64,000 nt of DNA. Source: Rotaria sp. Silwood1 (taxonomy: Eukaryota > Rotifera > Eurotatoria > Philodinida > Philodinidae). The stretch is taken from NCBI GenBank assembly GCA_905250075.1, contig CAJNOP010000002.1, forward strand, positions 873,867 to 937,866, given 5' to 3'. This document shows positions 13,208 to 23,724 of the stretch, piece after piece. The notes under the pieces were generated by a model. That model saw only the letters and a program-made list of their open reading frames with translations. It searched no databases and was not told the origin of the DNA. The stretch's first letter is position 1; each line of letters begins with the position of its first letter. Both the position numbers and the translations under genes were made by a program.

Positions 13208-16200
13208 AACAGTGACGAACAATTGATTTTCTATATATAAACAAACGTTTTTACTCCTGTGCATGTTCAAACCTTTTTAATGTGAATTAAACCTTATCTA
13301 TTGCTCTTATATCATATTTATTTTTGCGAATTAAAAATTTTGCATATTTTATCCATCGATAAATAAAATATTATGAATGTGACTGACTTTGAGTTCATAT
13401 TATCTTAAGTCCCATTTAAAGTCTATATGTTAATAAATTTTGGCGATATTTAGCAATTTTCTTTGTCTCTATAAAATATCTGTTTTCATCGAAAGTTCAT
13501 TCGAATGAAAGATCAACTTTTATTCAGAATGAAGTAATACTCATAACACTTAACTAATATTAGTGAAACAAATTTGATTTTATATTTTTCTAAAAATTAT
13601 TCAATAGTGATCATAAAAATTTACTTTTATTGTTAACTTGAATACATTTATGTTATAAACAACTTCGTATTTCGATCTTGGTTTCCTTTGAAAATAGTGC
13701 CCGTACTATTTGACATACTTAACATAGCATGCAAGCGTATGTGAAAATGAGGACACTATTAAAGTAAACAAATATTTGTATTTGAATTCTGGCTTGATAA
13801 ACACTCGATACAACAAAACAACAATTTTAGAGATATGAGTGGCCTTGATGTTGAACGAAAAAATTCATACCAATACCTGTGCCTATCAAGCATGTATTTA
13901 GAGGGCGGACTGAGAGATCGACTATCTCCCAAAAAATCTTTGCTAATAAGCTGCAGATTTATCGTTCTTTGTTCTTCAAAAATATCTGCTCAATAGTTCT
14001 TATTCAAATGACCTTTATGTTAATCAAATTATGTAAGGCGTATATGTTTGCACCAACTCTTGTCTTATTATGATTCATATGAGGTATACTTGTTATGGAT
14101 AAATTCACAATTATTTTCTTTTGTTTTCTGGTTCATATATAATAGTATCAAGGTCAAGATTTTTAGCAAATATTGACCAATGATGAGTAAAAACGAGAAA
14201 GATAATAGTACATATTTCATATCATAGAAGAGATCTAAAGGTAATATAAAATGTCTCAATCTTATTTAATCACGAATTTTTATCTCCGTAGAGAAAAATT
14301 CATAACTTCTCTCCACAGTGTCTGTTCGAGCTGGTTTCTAGTTGTCAAGATAGAGTAATATTTATCGACTTTTTTTATCGATTGTTTTTTTCAAAGAAAA
14401 TTAGCTCCTAATAAGTAGAGTAACCATTCCCAAGAGAACGACTTATAATTTTTGTCACTTCTCCTTCTTTCTTAATTCGATCATTCAAGCCATTTTACAT
14501 GTAGACTTCGAAATAAAAGTTGTTTGTACGTATATGAAAAATATCATTCATACAGAGATAAATTATATCATTCAATTCCTCCACTTTCAATATACATTTT
14601 TATATATGTTTTTAAATAACTCTGACATCTAATCTTCATCAGAATTTTCTTATTACATTCAGGGTGGGTGTGGGTTTGCATTAAAAACACCTATCTAAAC
14701 CGATGCCCATACCTATACCCGCATTCACACCCACATCCGACTGGCTCATAGAACTAATGATTCCGTCAAATATTATGCACAAAGTGAATAAATCTTCAAT
14801 ATGTAGATTTATTTGACGCTATGCCATTAGAATTGTTATGTCTCTTATTTTAAATCTATCTCGCCCGTAAAATGATGTGTTCATGGTTGGATAAAGGACA
14901 AGCTACATCGCAAACTCTTTGAAATTGGTTGAAATTCTTCATCAGCACTGGCTCTCCATAGTCGTAATTAATTTATTCTACATGCTTTGAATTTTTCAAT
15001 TGAATGAACTCATATCCTTGGTATCTGGACCGTATCGTATGTATCGAAAGGGTATCGGCTGGATCGTAAGCGTATCCTCTGGATTGTGTGGATTGTCGCT
15101 GTATCCAGGAGAGACGGAATCCGTTTTTCCCCCTTGTCTATATCACTTTTTGTAGGGTACCACATGACAATTTTTGAAATAAATTTTCTTCGCTTCTCAG
15201 TATTACAGTTTATGTAACACTGCAAAATAAATAAACAGCGTATGTATTAAAAACTCACGAGTTATATGCATTTCATTCGATCACTATATGCAGCTGTATT
15301 AATAAAACTTTTTCCTGAAGAAACAGTTTATCAATTGATCTATAAAAGAGGCCGGTTTTTTACTGCTGAATCAAGAATTTCAACTAGTTCCAAGTCTGAT
15401 CCATACAATCCACCTCTACACCATGAATCCATTAGATGTTTAACGCAATAGAGAAACAAAAAACTAACAAGAAAACTAATAATACTAACACAAGTTAGAG
15501 CTATTCGATAACCTTTGTCTATATTACCAGTTGCCTCAGAAATACATCTACCACTAGATTTTCTTCAGCTATATTGAATGAAAATATACTGTCAAATTCT
15601 ATGAAACCACTAATGATTTTGTCAAAAAATTCTAATGCATAAAAACTTCTCAATTGGATGCTACTCAACTGAAAACATTCCTGTCCACAAACATTGAACA
15701 ATTCAGTGTTTTTTGTTCGGTAATATTGAATCAAAGAGATTCTATCGAATAATTCTGAACCATTTAAGGCTCTGTCAAATAATACTGGATCAAAAAAAAA
15801 TTCTGCATGCTCTAGAAACTTTTTAGTTTGTCAATTAGAATGACGAAACACAACTGATTTAAAAAACAAAATAGAATTTAGCAAAACATTTATAACAAAG
15901 ACTTTGTACAACAAAGGTTTCGTACGGAATCATTTATTTTTCAAGTAAAGTTTAGAGTGTATTTGATAGAACTATTTTCTTATATTTGTTTCCTTTCTTA
16001 CATTCCATGACACGCTATTGTATAATAGTTAAACAATATCCTTCGAGGATCGAAAATATTGTTTGGTTTCATTTACTTAGACCATCAAAATCAATGAATT
16101 TTCTTTTGTGTCTGTTGTTACGTTAATCTAGTCACTTCGTTTAGGTGTTATTTATCGTCAATAATTAAAAAAAATAGATAACCCAAGTTCTCAAATGAAT

Positions 16201-16391
16201 AAGTACTAGTTGTATTTATCAAATTATGCTGCAAAGTACTGAGATGCTGAACAGTAATATGATGCTGAGAAAATGCCAAGGTTCTCAGAGTATTCAAAAA
16301 TTAGATATACATCAAGTTTATAGCTAGAGATGAATATCATACTATTCGATTCGACTTTTCCCATCAAGACAAAAGTATTTTTCGCCAATGA
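13208..16391. other. Intergenic; degenerate short repeats, no gene recognised
   Basis: A G-rich then C-rich inverted stretch lies at 14662-14735 (gggtgggtgtgggtttg, then cccatacctatacccgcattcacacccac). A loose, degenerate repetition of phrases like tctgtcaaataattctgaa spans about 15530-15800. Open frames here carry no recognisable domain. Confidence 0.45.
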
Positions 16392-16424
16392 CAATTATGC
16401 AAGGGAAAAACGGCGAATTTCAGA

Positions 16425-16570
16425 TTCCCGGGATTTCCAAGATTCCCAGGATTCCCATGGGAATCCCATGGGAATCCCGTGGGAATCCCGTGGGAATCCC
16501 ATGGGAATCCTGGAAATCCCGTGGGAATCCCATGGGAATCCTGGAAATTCCGTGGGAATCCCGGGAATCC
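16425..16570. repeat. Palindromic minisatellite, unit about 11 bp: TGGGAATCCC(A/G)
   Basis: At least ten near-identical units, interrupted by tggaaatcc variants. A second, more diverged array runs from about 16710 to 16805. Each unit is self-complementary, so the tract can fold on itself in either strand. It is far more GC-rich than its surroundings. Confidence 0.85.
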
Positions 16571-16589
16571 GCCGTTTCCCCCTTGATTT

Positions 16590-16705
16590 TGAGAGTCTTG
16601 TTCTAATTCTCCAAGTTCTGAGTCAACTTCTTCGTCATCATTGTCATCACTAATATGTTTGGCCTGTTTATTTTTGATGATTACTTTATCTATTGATGAC
16701 TCTTA
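16590..16705 (-). pseudogene. Possible transposase remnant: acidic open segment inside the GGGAATCCC element
   Basis: On the minus strand the DNA between the two arrays reads without a stop for about 40 codons, through KVIIKNKQAKHISDDNDDEE to DSELGELEQDSQ. Acidic linkers of this kind occur next to DNA-binding domains in some transposases, but the segment is too short for a family call. It may be what is left of the parent element's coding region. Confidence 0.3.
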
Positions 16706-16834
16706 GGCACAGGATTCCCTGGATTCCTAGGATTTCCGTGGGATTCCCTGGATTTCCAAGATTCCCAGGATTCCCATGGGATTCCCTTGGGATTCGGAAT
16801 CCCGCGAATCCGCCGTTTAGCCCTTGCAATTATG

Positions 16835-19710
16835 TATACAACTTCCTAGAATGTTTTTTGGAATCTCGCAATGTGAATCTAAAGGTGATTTATAGAAATT
16901 CTTGAGTTCAATTGTTTTTCGTCAGTAAAAACCTATTTCGAAACAATAGATGAATTCAAAAACACTCGCCTTAATCGTGAGAGAATAGGCTAATACTGAC
17001 GAAAAACTATTGAATTCTAGAGTTTCGACAAACTATCTGCAAATTTGGATTCCTCAACCCTAAAAATATTCGGTCAAATTTTATAAAAAATTATCATTCT
17101 CAAAAAAATACTTGTGTCTTGATCGAAAAAAAAAATCGAATTAGAATAGAATGATTCTCATGCCTATCTATCACATCAATTTTTCTATTATATTTACCAA
17201 TTCTGGACACTACTATTAAGTTTCAATACAAACAGATGATTGAACTTGTATTAACGTGCTGATGTTTTCAACCTGCATTTTTTCTCTTGTAGATATAAGT
17301 CATTAATTGTTGATAAATCAAAATGAGACCGTTATGTTGTTAGAACTTATTTTTTCACATTGAACTTTGTTGAATATCTTTTGCTAGTAATTGAGATACA
17401 TATTCTTTTTCAATTGATTTGACAACTTCGACTATGATTTGTTTATGATTTTGGAGGTCCTGTAATATTTGACAAGCCTCTTAAACGGCTTCTCACTGGA
17501 AACAATCTCCTATATATTACCTGTATTTTTCATAAAAATCTTCTGTTTTTCTTTTCTTTGGGACGAATCGCTACGAAGCTTGGTTAAAAAATACGATAAC
17601 AAGATTACTACTGTTTATTATCATAGTAAAACAGCTGAACACAAACGATTTTGCAATACATATTCGAAGCCATCTTGAGTTTATAGGTTTCAAATGTCTT
17701 CTTCCTTTAATAATTATTCTAGATATTATTTCTATTTCTTTTCAGATGTGATGGACAATATAAGTATGAAATCAAATACACTAAACAATGAGCTTATGTC
17801 ATCAAAAAAGTAATTGATGAGCACTATTGATTAAGAAAATATTTCTGTATCAATTTGTTGCAATGTCTATAAAACCTGTATCAACAATTATAATGTCAAA
17901 AAATTGAGAACAACATGTAGAAACAACATACCACAAAGAAGAAAACTATTATATCAAGAAAAAAATTTTCAAGCTAAATCAACACGTGAAAAGATTACTG
18001 TCATTCATACAGTCATAGGCAGTATTTATCTACGTATTGTTCTCTGTTCATGAGATATCGAGAGTGAGCTATTCAATATAGAAAAGAATTACTATATTTT
18101 TTTCGTTTAGATTGGTACTAATAATTGATATAATAATTAGTGGTTTTGAAAAATCAAATTGATTAGTTTTTTCCTTATTCTTTTATCTTTTATTGTTGCT
18201 TTTTAAACAGATTGTTTACTTAAATTTTTGAGAAAATTTGTCTCAAGTTCTTTGAAGTTTGGAGACCAATTCATTCTTCTATCATATATTAACATGACTG
18301 TCTTTTTTTTGAGGAGTCTAGAAGTCTTGAAACTCTTAAAGGATTTTAGATAATAACAAAATCGGATAAGAGTCACGCTTTTCCAAGGATGCATTTTCTC
18401 GAGTTAGAAGATACCATATTGTTACATTAAAGTAATTTTCAAGTGCAGAACTTCTTGTTACAATTTTAGAAAGGTTTTATGATAAAACATTGAATTGTGA
18501 CTACCTTTATATATCAGAATGAACCGTTTTTCATAACCAATCCTAAATAGTTTCATAGATTCTACATGGATCCTTTTTTTTGTCATATTCAGAACCATTT
18601 TAATGGTTCTTCGTTGAATTCGATAGTAGTAGAGCTCATGACAAGGTTCTGCATAACTCGTTTTTTTTCCAGAATACTCAAACTTACACACACACACACA
18701 TTGATACCCTATCGACACCAAGTAATCTATTATTCTCATCTATTATTACCTTTTCTTCTATTTTTATCACACATAACGAAGATAAGCTGTTTGCTTCAGA
18801 TTCGAACACAAATTTCCTAATTTTTGCATTACCATTTGGATTCCAAATGTTTACAAACTATAAAGTTGTTCAAATTCATATAAGTACAACAAAGTCAAAA
18901 CTCCTCTATAAATTGTGTAACTAATTGAGATGGTACAATTATCGTAGAAATTGGCTAGAATACATTAGAATTAACAAAATCAATTAAAACCGATGTGATT
19001 TTCTATCAATTAGTTTGCAGTATTCAAAATGAAATAGAGTTGAAAAAATTATTTTTTTAAATCAATTAATATTGATTTAGTTTTTAATTCATATAACAGA
19101 GTATTTGCTTAAAAGTTGGTTTCAATTTATTATTGCCTGAAAAAGTCTACTAAAATGTATTAATTTGTTGAATTTTTTCTAAACATAGTGTATTTAATCG
19201 ACTTTTTTCGTATTATTATTAGAAAATTAATTTTAATCTAATTTGCTCACCATTTTCTATGTATATCGATGAAACATTTAGTGATTTTTAGGTTTTATTT
19301 TGATATTGCCTTGCTTTGTTTTAGATAAGATGTCTTTTTTACCTTTCTTCCATATTACATACAGACAAATATTTACGTTATCATCAGAAGCTGGATGAGA
19401 ACGGATTAAATATGGAATAGGAGCTGATTGGCTTGAATCAACAACACTAAGCTCCGCATACACTTTGTTTATGTCGCGTATGAATGCACTTCAACAAAAC
19501 TCTCCCATACTCTACTTGTCTAACCTTCACTCTAATTCTCACTCTCAAGAAATTATCACGCGTAAAAGTTTCGTATTATGATATTTTCTAGTTTATTCAA
19601 CTGTTTCCGATAAGTTATGACGCATTTAGAAGGGAAGATACCCAGTTGTTGGAGTTAGCGGCGGTTACTTCCTTCCTTAGAACTGGCAGCTGAAATGATT
19701 TTTCAACAGA
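16835..19710. other. Intergenic; no gene recognised
   Basis: AT-rich sequence with a CA dinucleotide run at 18685-18700. The stretch 17740-18050 has a faintly coding look but is full of stops in every frame and has no identifiable family. Nothing else was seen. Confidence 0.45.
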
Positions 19711-19727
19711 TGACATATATGATGTCA
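19711..19727. promoter_or_regulatory. Inverted repeat TGACAT-N5-ATGTCA upstream of the desaturase
   Basis: Perfect 6-bp half sites separated by five bases (tgacat atatg atgtca), about 70 bp upstream of a TATA-like sequence and 143 bp before the desaturase start codon. The half sites resemble bZIP or nuclear-receptor-type sites. Function is inferred from shape and position only. Confidence 0.3.
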
Positions 19728-19797
19728 TAAAAGTGAATCAGATGGGCAAAACCCATTTGATCAACATAATAGTACTATGTCGTACACACAATCCTAA

Positions 19798-19805
19798 TAT
19801 AAATA
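19798..19805 (+). promoter_or_regulatory. TATA box of the desaturase gene
   Basis: TATAAATA lies 65 bp before the start codon of the intronless desaturase; a second TATA-like sequence (tatataa) follows at about 19809. Spacing fits a TATA-driven promoter with a short 5' UTR. Confidence 0.5.
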
Positions 19806-19869
19806 CAGTATATAACCACACTTTACTAGAACATTATTTGATTCAGCCTTTCAGCGTTATTTAGCAACT

Positions 19870-20964
19870 ATGATATTAGACATTTTCATAAACCATATTA
19901 AAGAAAAGAAAAGCGTGTCATTAGTGAATGATGTACAAAACAAAATACCATCTTATCAACCTTCTAACAATCAGGTAACACCAAAAAGTGGATTTTTACC
20001 TAGAGATCCACAAATACAAGCACAGATCAAAGCATTGATGAAAACTAACATTATTTATACATTATTGGCTCTTATATGTGATTGGGGTATTATTATTACA
20101 CTTGCTAAATTCTCATGGATAGCTTTTCTTCAATATGGTATTACTATTTATACTATGTTTGCTTACATTATAATATGTTTTATTATTGCATCTAGACAAA
20201 GAGGATTAGAATGTTTAGTACATGAAGCAACACATATAAATCTAACTCGAAACGTATTGACAAATGATATATTAGGATGGGTATTCGCTGCTTTACCACT
20301 TGGTCATAATCTTATTACTGAACGACAATCACATATAATTGGACATCATAAACATTTTTGGGAACAAGGATTAGATTCTGATTTTCAACGTTATCAAGAT
20401 ATTGGACTTGATCAATTGTCGGCTAAATCATTTCAACAATTGATGCATATTTTAATTAGAAGTTTTGTTCCATATGTTAATTCTGTAATTCCAGCATTTT
20501 TCATACCCAAAAATGAAAAGTTAAGTCATTTCATCTTACGTTTTAGTTTCTGGTGTAGTATTATACTAATATTTGCTTTATACAATTTATTGACTCCTCT
20601 CATTATCTATTGGTTTATTCCATTTTTAACATTTTTAACAGTTATTCGTTATATTGGTGAAATATCTGAACATGCTGCTCTTGGTTGTACAAATCCATTT
20701 CAATCAACAAGAAACAATTTAGGATGGTTCAATGAGTACTTTATTCATCCACATGGAGATGGTTATCATATAATACATCATTTGTATGCAAAGATTCCAT
20801 TTTATCAATTGGCTAATGCCCATCGTGTATTAATGAAAGATTCAATATATGCAGAACAAGGTCATCACTGTAATGCTTTTATTTTAACAGATAACAAGAT
20901 AAATACGACATTCACTTCACTCTCACAAGGTGCAAGCCAAAATATAGATCTCATGAATAAATAG
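19870..20964 (+). CDS. Membrane fatty-acid desaturase family protein, single exon
   Basis: An uninterrupted 364-codon frame from ATG to TAG. The three histidine clusters that bind the di-iron centre are present: HEATH (118-122), HIIGHH (155-160) and HIIHH (300-304), plus a further conserved EISEH (264-268). Hydrophobic segments at about 61-80, 85-107, 225-247 and 249-262 give the usual hairpin membrane topology. The protein would introduce a double bond into, or hydroxylate, a lipid acyl chain in the endoplasmic reticulum; substrate and position cannot be read from the sequence. No cytochrome b5 domain is attached. Unlike its neighbours it has no intron, which fits a gene gained by horizontal transfer or by retroposition. 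Base composition is already like that of the host. A polyadenylation-like aataaa lies near 21138. Confidence 0.85.
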   Translation: MILDIFINHIKEKKSVSLVNDVQNKIPSYQPSNNQVTPKSGFLPRDPQIQAQIKALMKTNIIYTLLALICDWGIIITLAKFSWIAFLQYGITIYTMFAYIIICFIIASRQRGLECLVHEATHINLTRNVLTNDILGWVFAALPLGHNLITERQSHIIGHHKHFWEQGLDSDFQRYQDIGLDQLSAKSFQQLMHILIRSFVPYVNSVIPAFFIPKNEKLSHFILRFSFWCSIILIFALYNLLTPLIIYWFIPFLTFLTVIRYIGEISEHAALGCTNPFQSTRNNLGWFNEYFIHPHGDGYHIIHHLYAKIPFYQLANAHRVLMKDSIYAEQGHHCNAFILTDNKINTTFTSLSQGASQNIDLMNK

Positions 20965-22515
20965 TCTTTGTGACCATCAACAATTGACGTAGAGTTAACT
21001 CTTATTTAATACATACTCTAAAGCTTATATCCTATATTGCATATATTAATATTCTAGAAATTGTTGCGTATTGTATGCTAAAATATCTGTCTTATAACGA
21101 ATGTGTTTTCTGTTCCGTTCTTTTTTTTTTGTTATTAAATAAAAAATCACAAAAAAAAATTCATTATAGGAAACATACTTTTCTAGATGCAAATCATTGG
21201 TTTTCTAATACTAAACACTTAGAAACTTGAATACCAATTATTCAAATATTCAAGCTATCGTATATTGCAGTATTCTCGAGACAAACACACATACACACAA
21301 CTCATTCAATGTGCATATATTATGAAAAATAGATTTAGACAAAATCACATATACAAGGCATTGTACCTAGTGTGAATGTCTCAAGAGACGAAAATTAGAA
21401 TGCTTGATTAATTGAATAATTGAATTTGTGAAATGTGAAGGACAATAATTGAGTGCAAATTTCAAGTTTGATACTAATCATGAATTTCGATCTAATAGAG
21501 CGATATAATGACTAGTTTTGTTTTTGAAAAGGATCACTATCCATAATACCAAAGTTGAAGAAACCAAGCTCAGTTGAAAAATAAATGAAGAAGACAGAGA
21601 ATTTCTCAACAACATCAACAAGAAAGAACGCTTAGAAATATTCCTGTTGATGATAACGCAAAAGCCACATATACATTTGCATCATATGTATTATTAATAC
21701 GATAGCAGAAAAGAAAATCGTTTTAGATAGGACAAGTCAGTGAATTTAAGAAAAAGAGAAAGAAAGAAAGATACATAGATCCATACGCCATCATGTATAT
21801 AAAACGATAGAAAGAGTAACTTACTTTTCTTCTTCTTTTTTCCATGTAAATTGTATATGATAAGATAGGTTCTTAGAAATACAATCTAAAACATCCTTTC
21901 AAAAATGTCATCGACTTTTCGTCTTTGACAAAAATATTTTGCATAAATGATTCTTCGTTTGAAAATATCTCTCATCCTGAATTGTTGTTTTTTAAATAAC
22001 ATGATAGTGGGTGTGGATATGGGTATGGACTCCATTTTCAGTGACACCCACACCTCACACTTTTTTAACATTCATCAAACTTGATTTTAAGACAATATCA
22101 ATAAATGAATATAGGACTGTATATATCAATGTTTTCTCTTGAGCATGATGACCATCACATAGAGTTTCGATCCATTTATATACAGTGAACAGATTTTGAG
22201 TTAATTTATCAAATAATTGTTTAATTAATGTCAAATATTTATTTTCTATAATATGTGTATGAATGAATGGGTATGGGTGTAGATAATAGTGCAGAGGACA
22301 CCTACACTACTAAAGTCCAAAAAATCGATTTTTTTTCTCTCCGAATTCGATATATGACTTTCTATCACACATCGGTACAAATGTTTGGAAATGATTCTCG
22401 CTTGATCTTGTGAGGAATCATCATGAATATAATAAGCATTTTCATCTCGATGTGAAATGACTCTATCGTGTTTCATATTTTAATTCCATAGGGATTGCAC
22501 TTAAAACTTTCTTTT
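20965..22515. other. Intergenic; G-rich/C-rich inverted motifs
   Basis: No gene recognised. Two places carry paired G-rich and C-rich motifs that could fold: 22008-22058 (gtgggtgtggatatgggtatgg, then acacccacacctcacac) and 22268-22312 (gggtatgggtgtag, then gacacctacac). Similar pairs occur at 14662-14735 and 55095-55155. Confidence 0.5.
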
Positions 22516-22517
22516 TG

Positions 22518-22552
22518 TTTTGTCATTTTCCTTGTTTCAGCTCTCATATAAG
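22518..22552 (+). promoter_or_regulatory. Promoter of secreted-protein gene 1, motif shared with gene 2
   Basis: TTTTGTCATT at 22518-22527 and a TATA-like tataag at 22547-22552 precede the start codon at 22605. Gene 2 has the same TTTTGTCATT (23651-23660) followed by TATAAATA (23689-23696). A second TTTTGTCATT occurs at 22573-22582. The shared layout supports a common, duplicated promoter. Confidence 0.45.
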
Positions 22553-22604
22553 TATCGAGCGATATATCTTCATTTTGTCATTCATCAACCAACACTTACA
22601 CACA

Positions 22605-23108
22605 ATGTCATCTATTATTGTATTCTACTTTCCACTCCTGGCAGTACTGATAGTATCACTTGTTAATGCTGTGCCAGTTACGAAAAACATTACTCATTCG
22701 TGTGATGCAGAATACTTTGAGTATGGGCTGTGTTCGGAGTCAATTAGCTCTCCAAACCGTTGTAAAGAAACAATATTTGATTTGACCAATAATAATATTT
22801 CAAAAACATGTACATCGGTTCATCTTTTCTGGAACTATCCAGTTGCTAACTTGACGACAATCATTGAAACGCCATTGACTCAGAAAAAACAAGCCTACAA
22901 GCTTTATATTGACAATGAACAATTGAAACCTTACATATCACATGTTTATCGAGTATTGCATGGTCAAGAAACAGAGGTGACAACAACTGATAAAACACTC
23001 ATTCAAGATTCGGATGCCAACTATCAAGTGATTCTTAAGTTTGAAGGTCCATCCACGTTATATTATTATGGTGTTTTTATCAATTATGATATTGTTGTCA
23101 TGTTATGA
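22605..23108 (+). CDS. Small secreted cysteine-containing protein 1 (167 aa), unknown family
   Basis: The frame opens further upstream, but the ATG at 22605 begins a classical signal peptide (MSSIIVFYFPLLAVLIVSLV, cleavage probably after NA at residue 22), so I start there. The mature part has cysteines at 33, 43 and 53 with exactly nine residues between each, a fourth at 69, and several N-glycosylation sites (NIT, NIS, NLT). The pattern CDAEYFEYGLCSESISS is repeated in diverged form in the gene 600 bp downstream. Single exon, TATA promoter, no membrane anchor. I do not recognise the family; a secreted structural, binding or defence protein is possible. Confidence 0.7.
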   Translation: MSSIIVFYFPLLAVLIVSLVNAVPVTKNITHSCDAEYFEYGLCSESISSPNRCKETIFDLTNNNISKTCTSVHLFWNYPVANLTTIIETPLTQKKQAYKLYIDNEQLKPYISHVYRVLHGQETEVTTTDKTLIQDSDANYQVILKFEGPSTLYYYGVFINYDIVVML

Positions 23109-23650
23109 AGAAATTGCTAGTCTTTGATTTTCACAACAAAAATAAAAAGTGAAACATAATCTCAATGAGAAACGATTGAATTTTAAGAAGAAATAGTTGA
23201 ATTAAAGTCGATTTATAATCTATCATGAAGTTTATACTACAAACATTAATTCTTGTTTGAGTCTAGGTCGAATTCGGCTTAGTAATATCAATAAAATATC
23301 CATGTCACATGTGTATAGAAGAGATAAAAGAAAAAAATACTTTCACTTAAAAATCTAACTTATACATAACATCTTGTTTCTGTTGTAAAGATCATGATAG
23401 TCCGATATGAAAAAATCACCTGTATTCTTTAGTTGAACTGTTCCAATGCAGAAGCCAAATGAGAAGAAATCTTGTAATGTTTATTTATATCCGAAACCGG
23501 TTGTCTTGGAAAGAGTAAAACTTGTATTAAAAACTTCTGCCCAAATATGCATTGTGATTATGATGACAAAAAGCTAAATTTGTTTTTAAAATTTAATCAC
23601 ACTTCTAATATGCACATTGATTCTTTGGCACCTGCTTCAATTATTTCTGT
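23109..23650. other. Spacer between the two secreted-protein genes
   Basis: 3' UTR of the first gene (aataaa at about 23142) and AT-rich spacer; no other gene seen. Confidence 0.5.
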
Positions 23651-23696
23651 TTTGTCATTCTTTTTCATCATTCTCTCTCCTAATACTTATAAATAC
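23651..23696 (+). promoter_or_regulatory. Promoter of secreted-protein gene 2
   Basis: TTTTGTCATT at 23651-23660 and TATAAATA at 23689-23696, the same two elements in the same order as upstream of gene 1, 29-36 bp before the start codon. Confidence 0.45.
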
Positions 23697-23724
23697 TGAT
23701 TCTTCTCATTTATCATCAATAGAA

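Larger units (their letters stand above)
16400..16826. mobile_element. 427-bp hAT-type element carrying GGGAATCCC minisatellites
   Basis: Perfect 8-bp direct repeats CAATTATG flank it (16392-16399 and 16827-16834). The ends are inverted repeats: CAAGGGAAAAACGGCGAAT on the left and, read from the right end, CAAGGGCTAAACGGCGGATT. A third, internal copy of the terminal motif lies at about 16566-16584 (cgccgtttcccccttg). Between the ends are two arrays of a palindromic unit, (A/G)TGGGAATCCC and variants (about 16425-16570 and 16710-16805). A central segment, 16585-16710, stays open on the minus strand. The 8-bp duplication points to hAT transposition; no transposase is encoded. Confidence 0.85.

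Noticed and set aside
16330..16905. Open frames rich in Gly-Asn-Pro-Ile-Trp-Glu repeats
   Set aside because: They are translations of the GGGAATCCC minisatellite and open in more than one frame; no start context or splice support.
17740..18060. Possible decayed transposase
   Set aside because: Reads faintly like coding sequence but has stops in all frames and I could not place it in any family.
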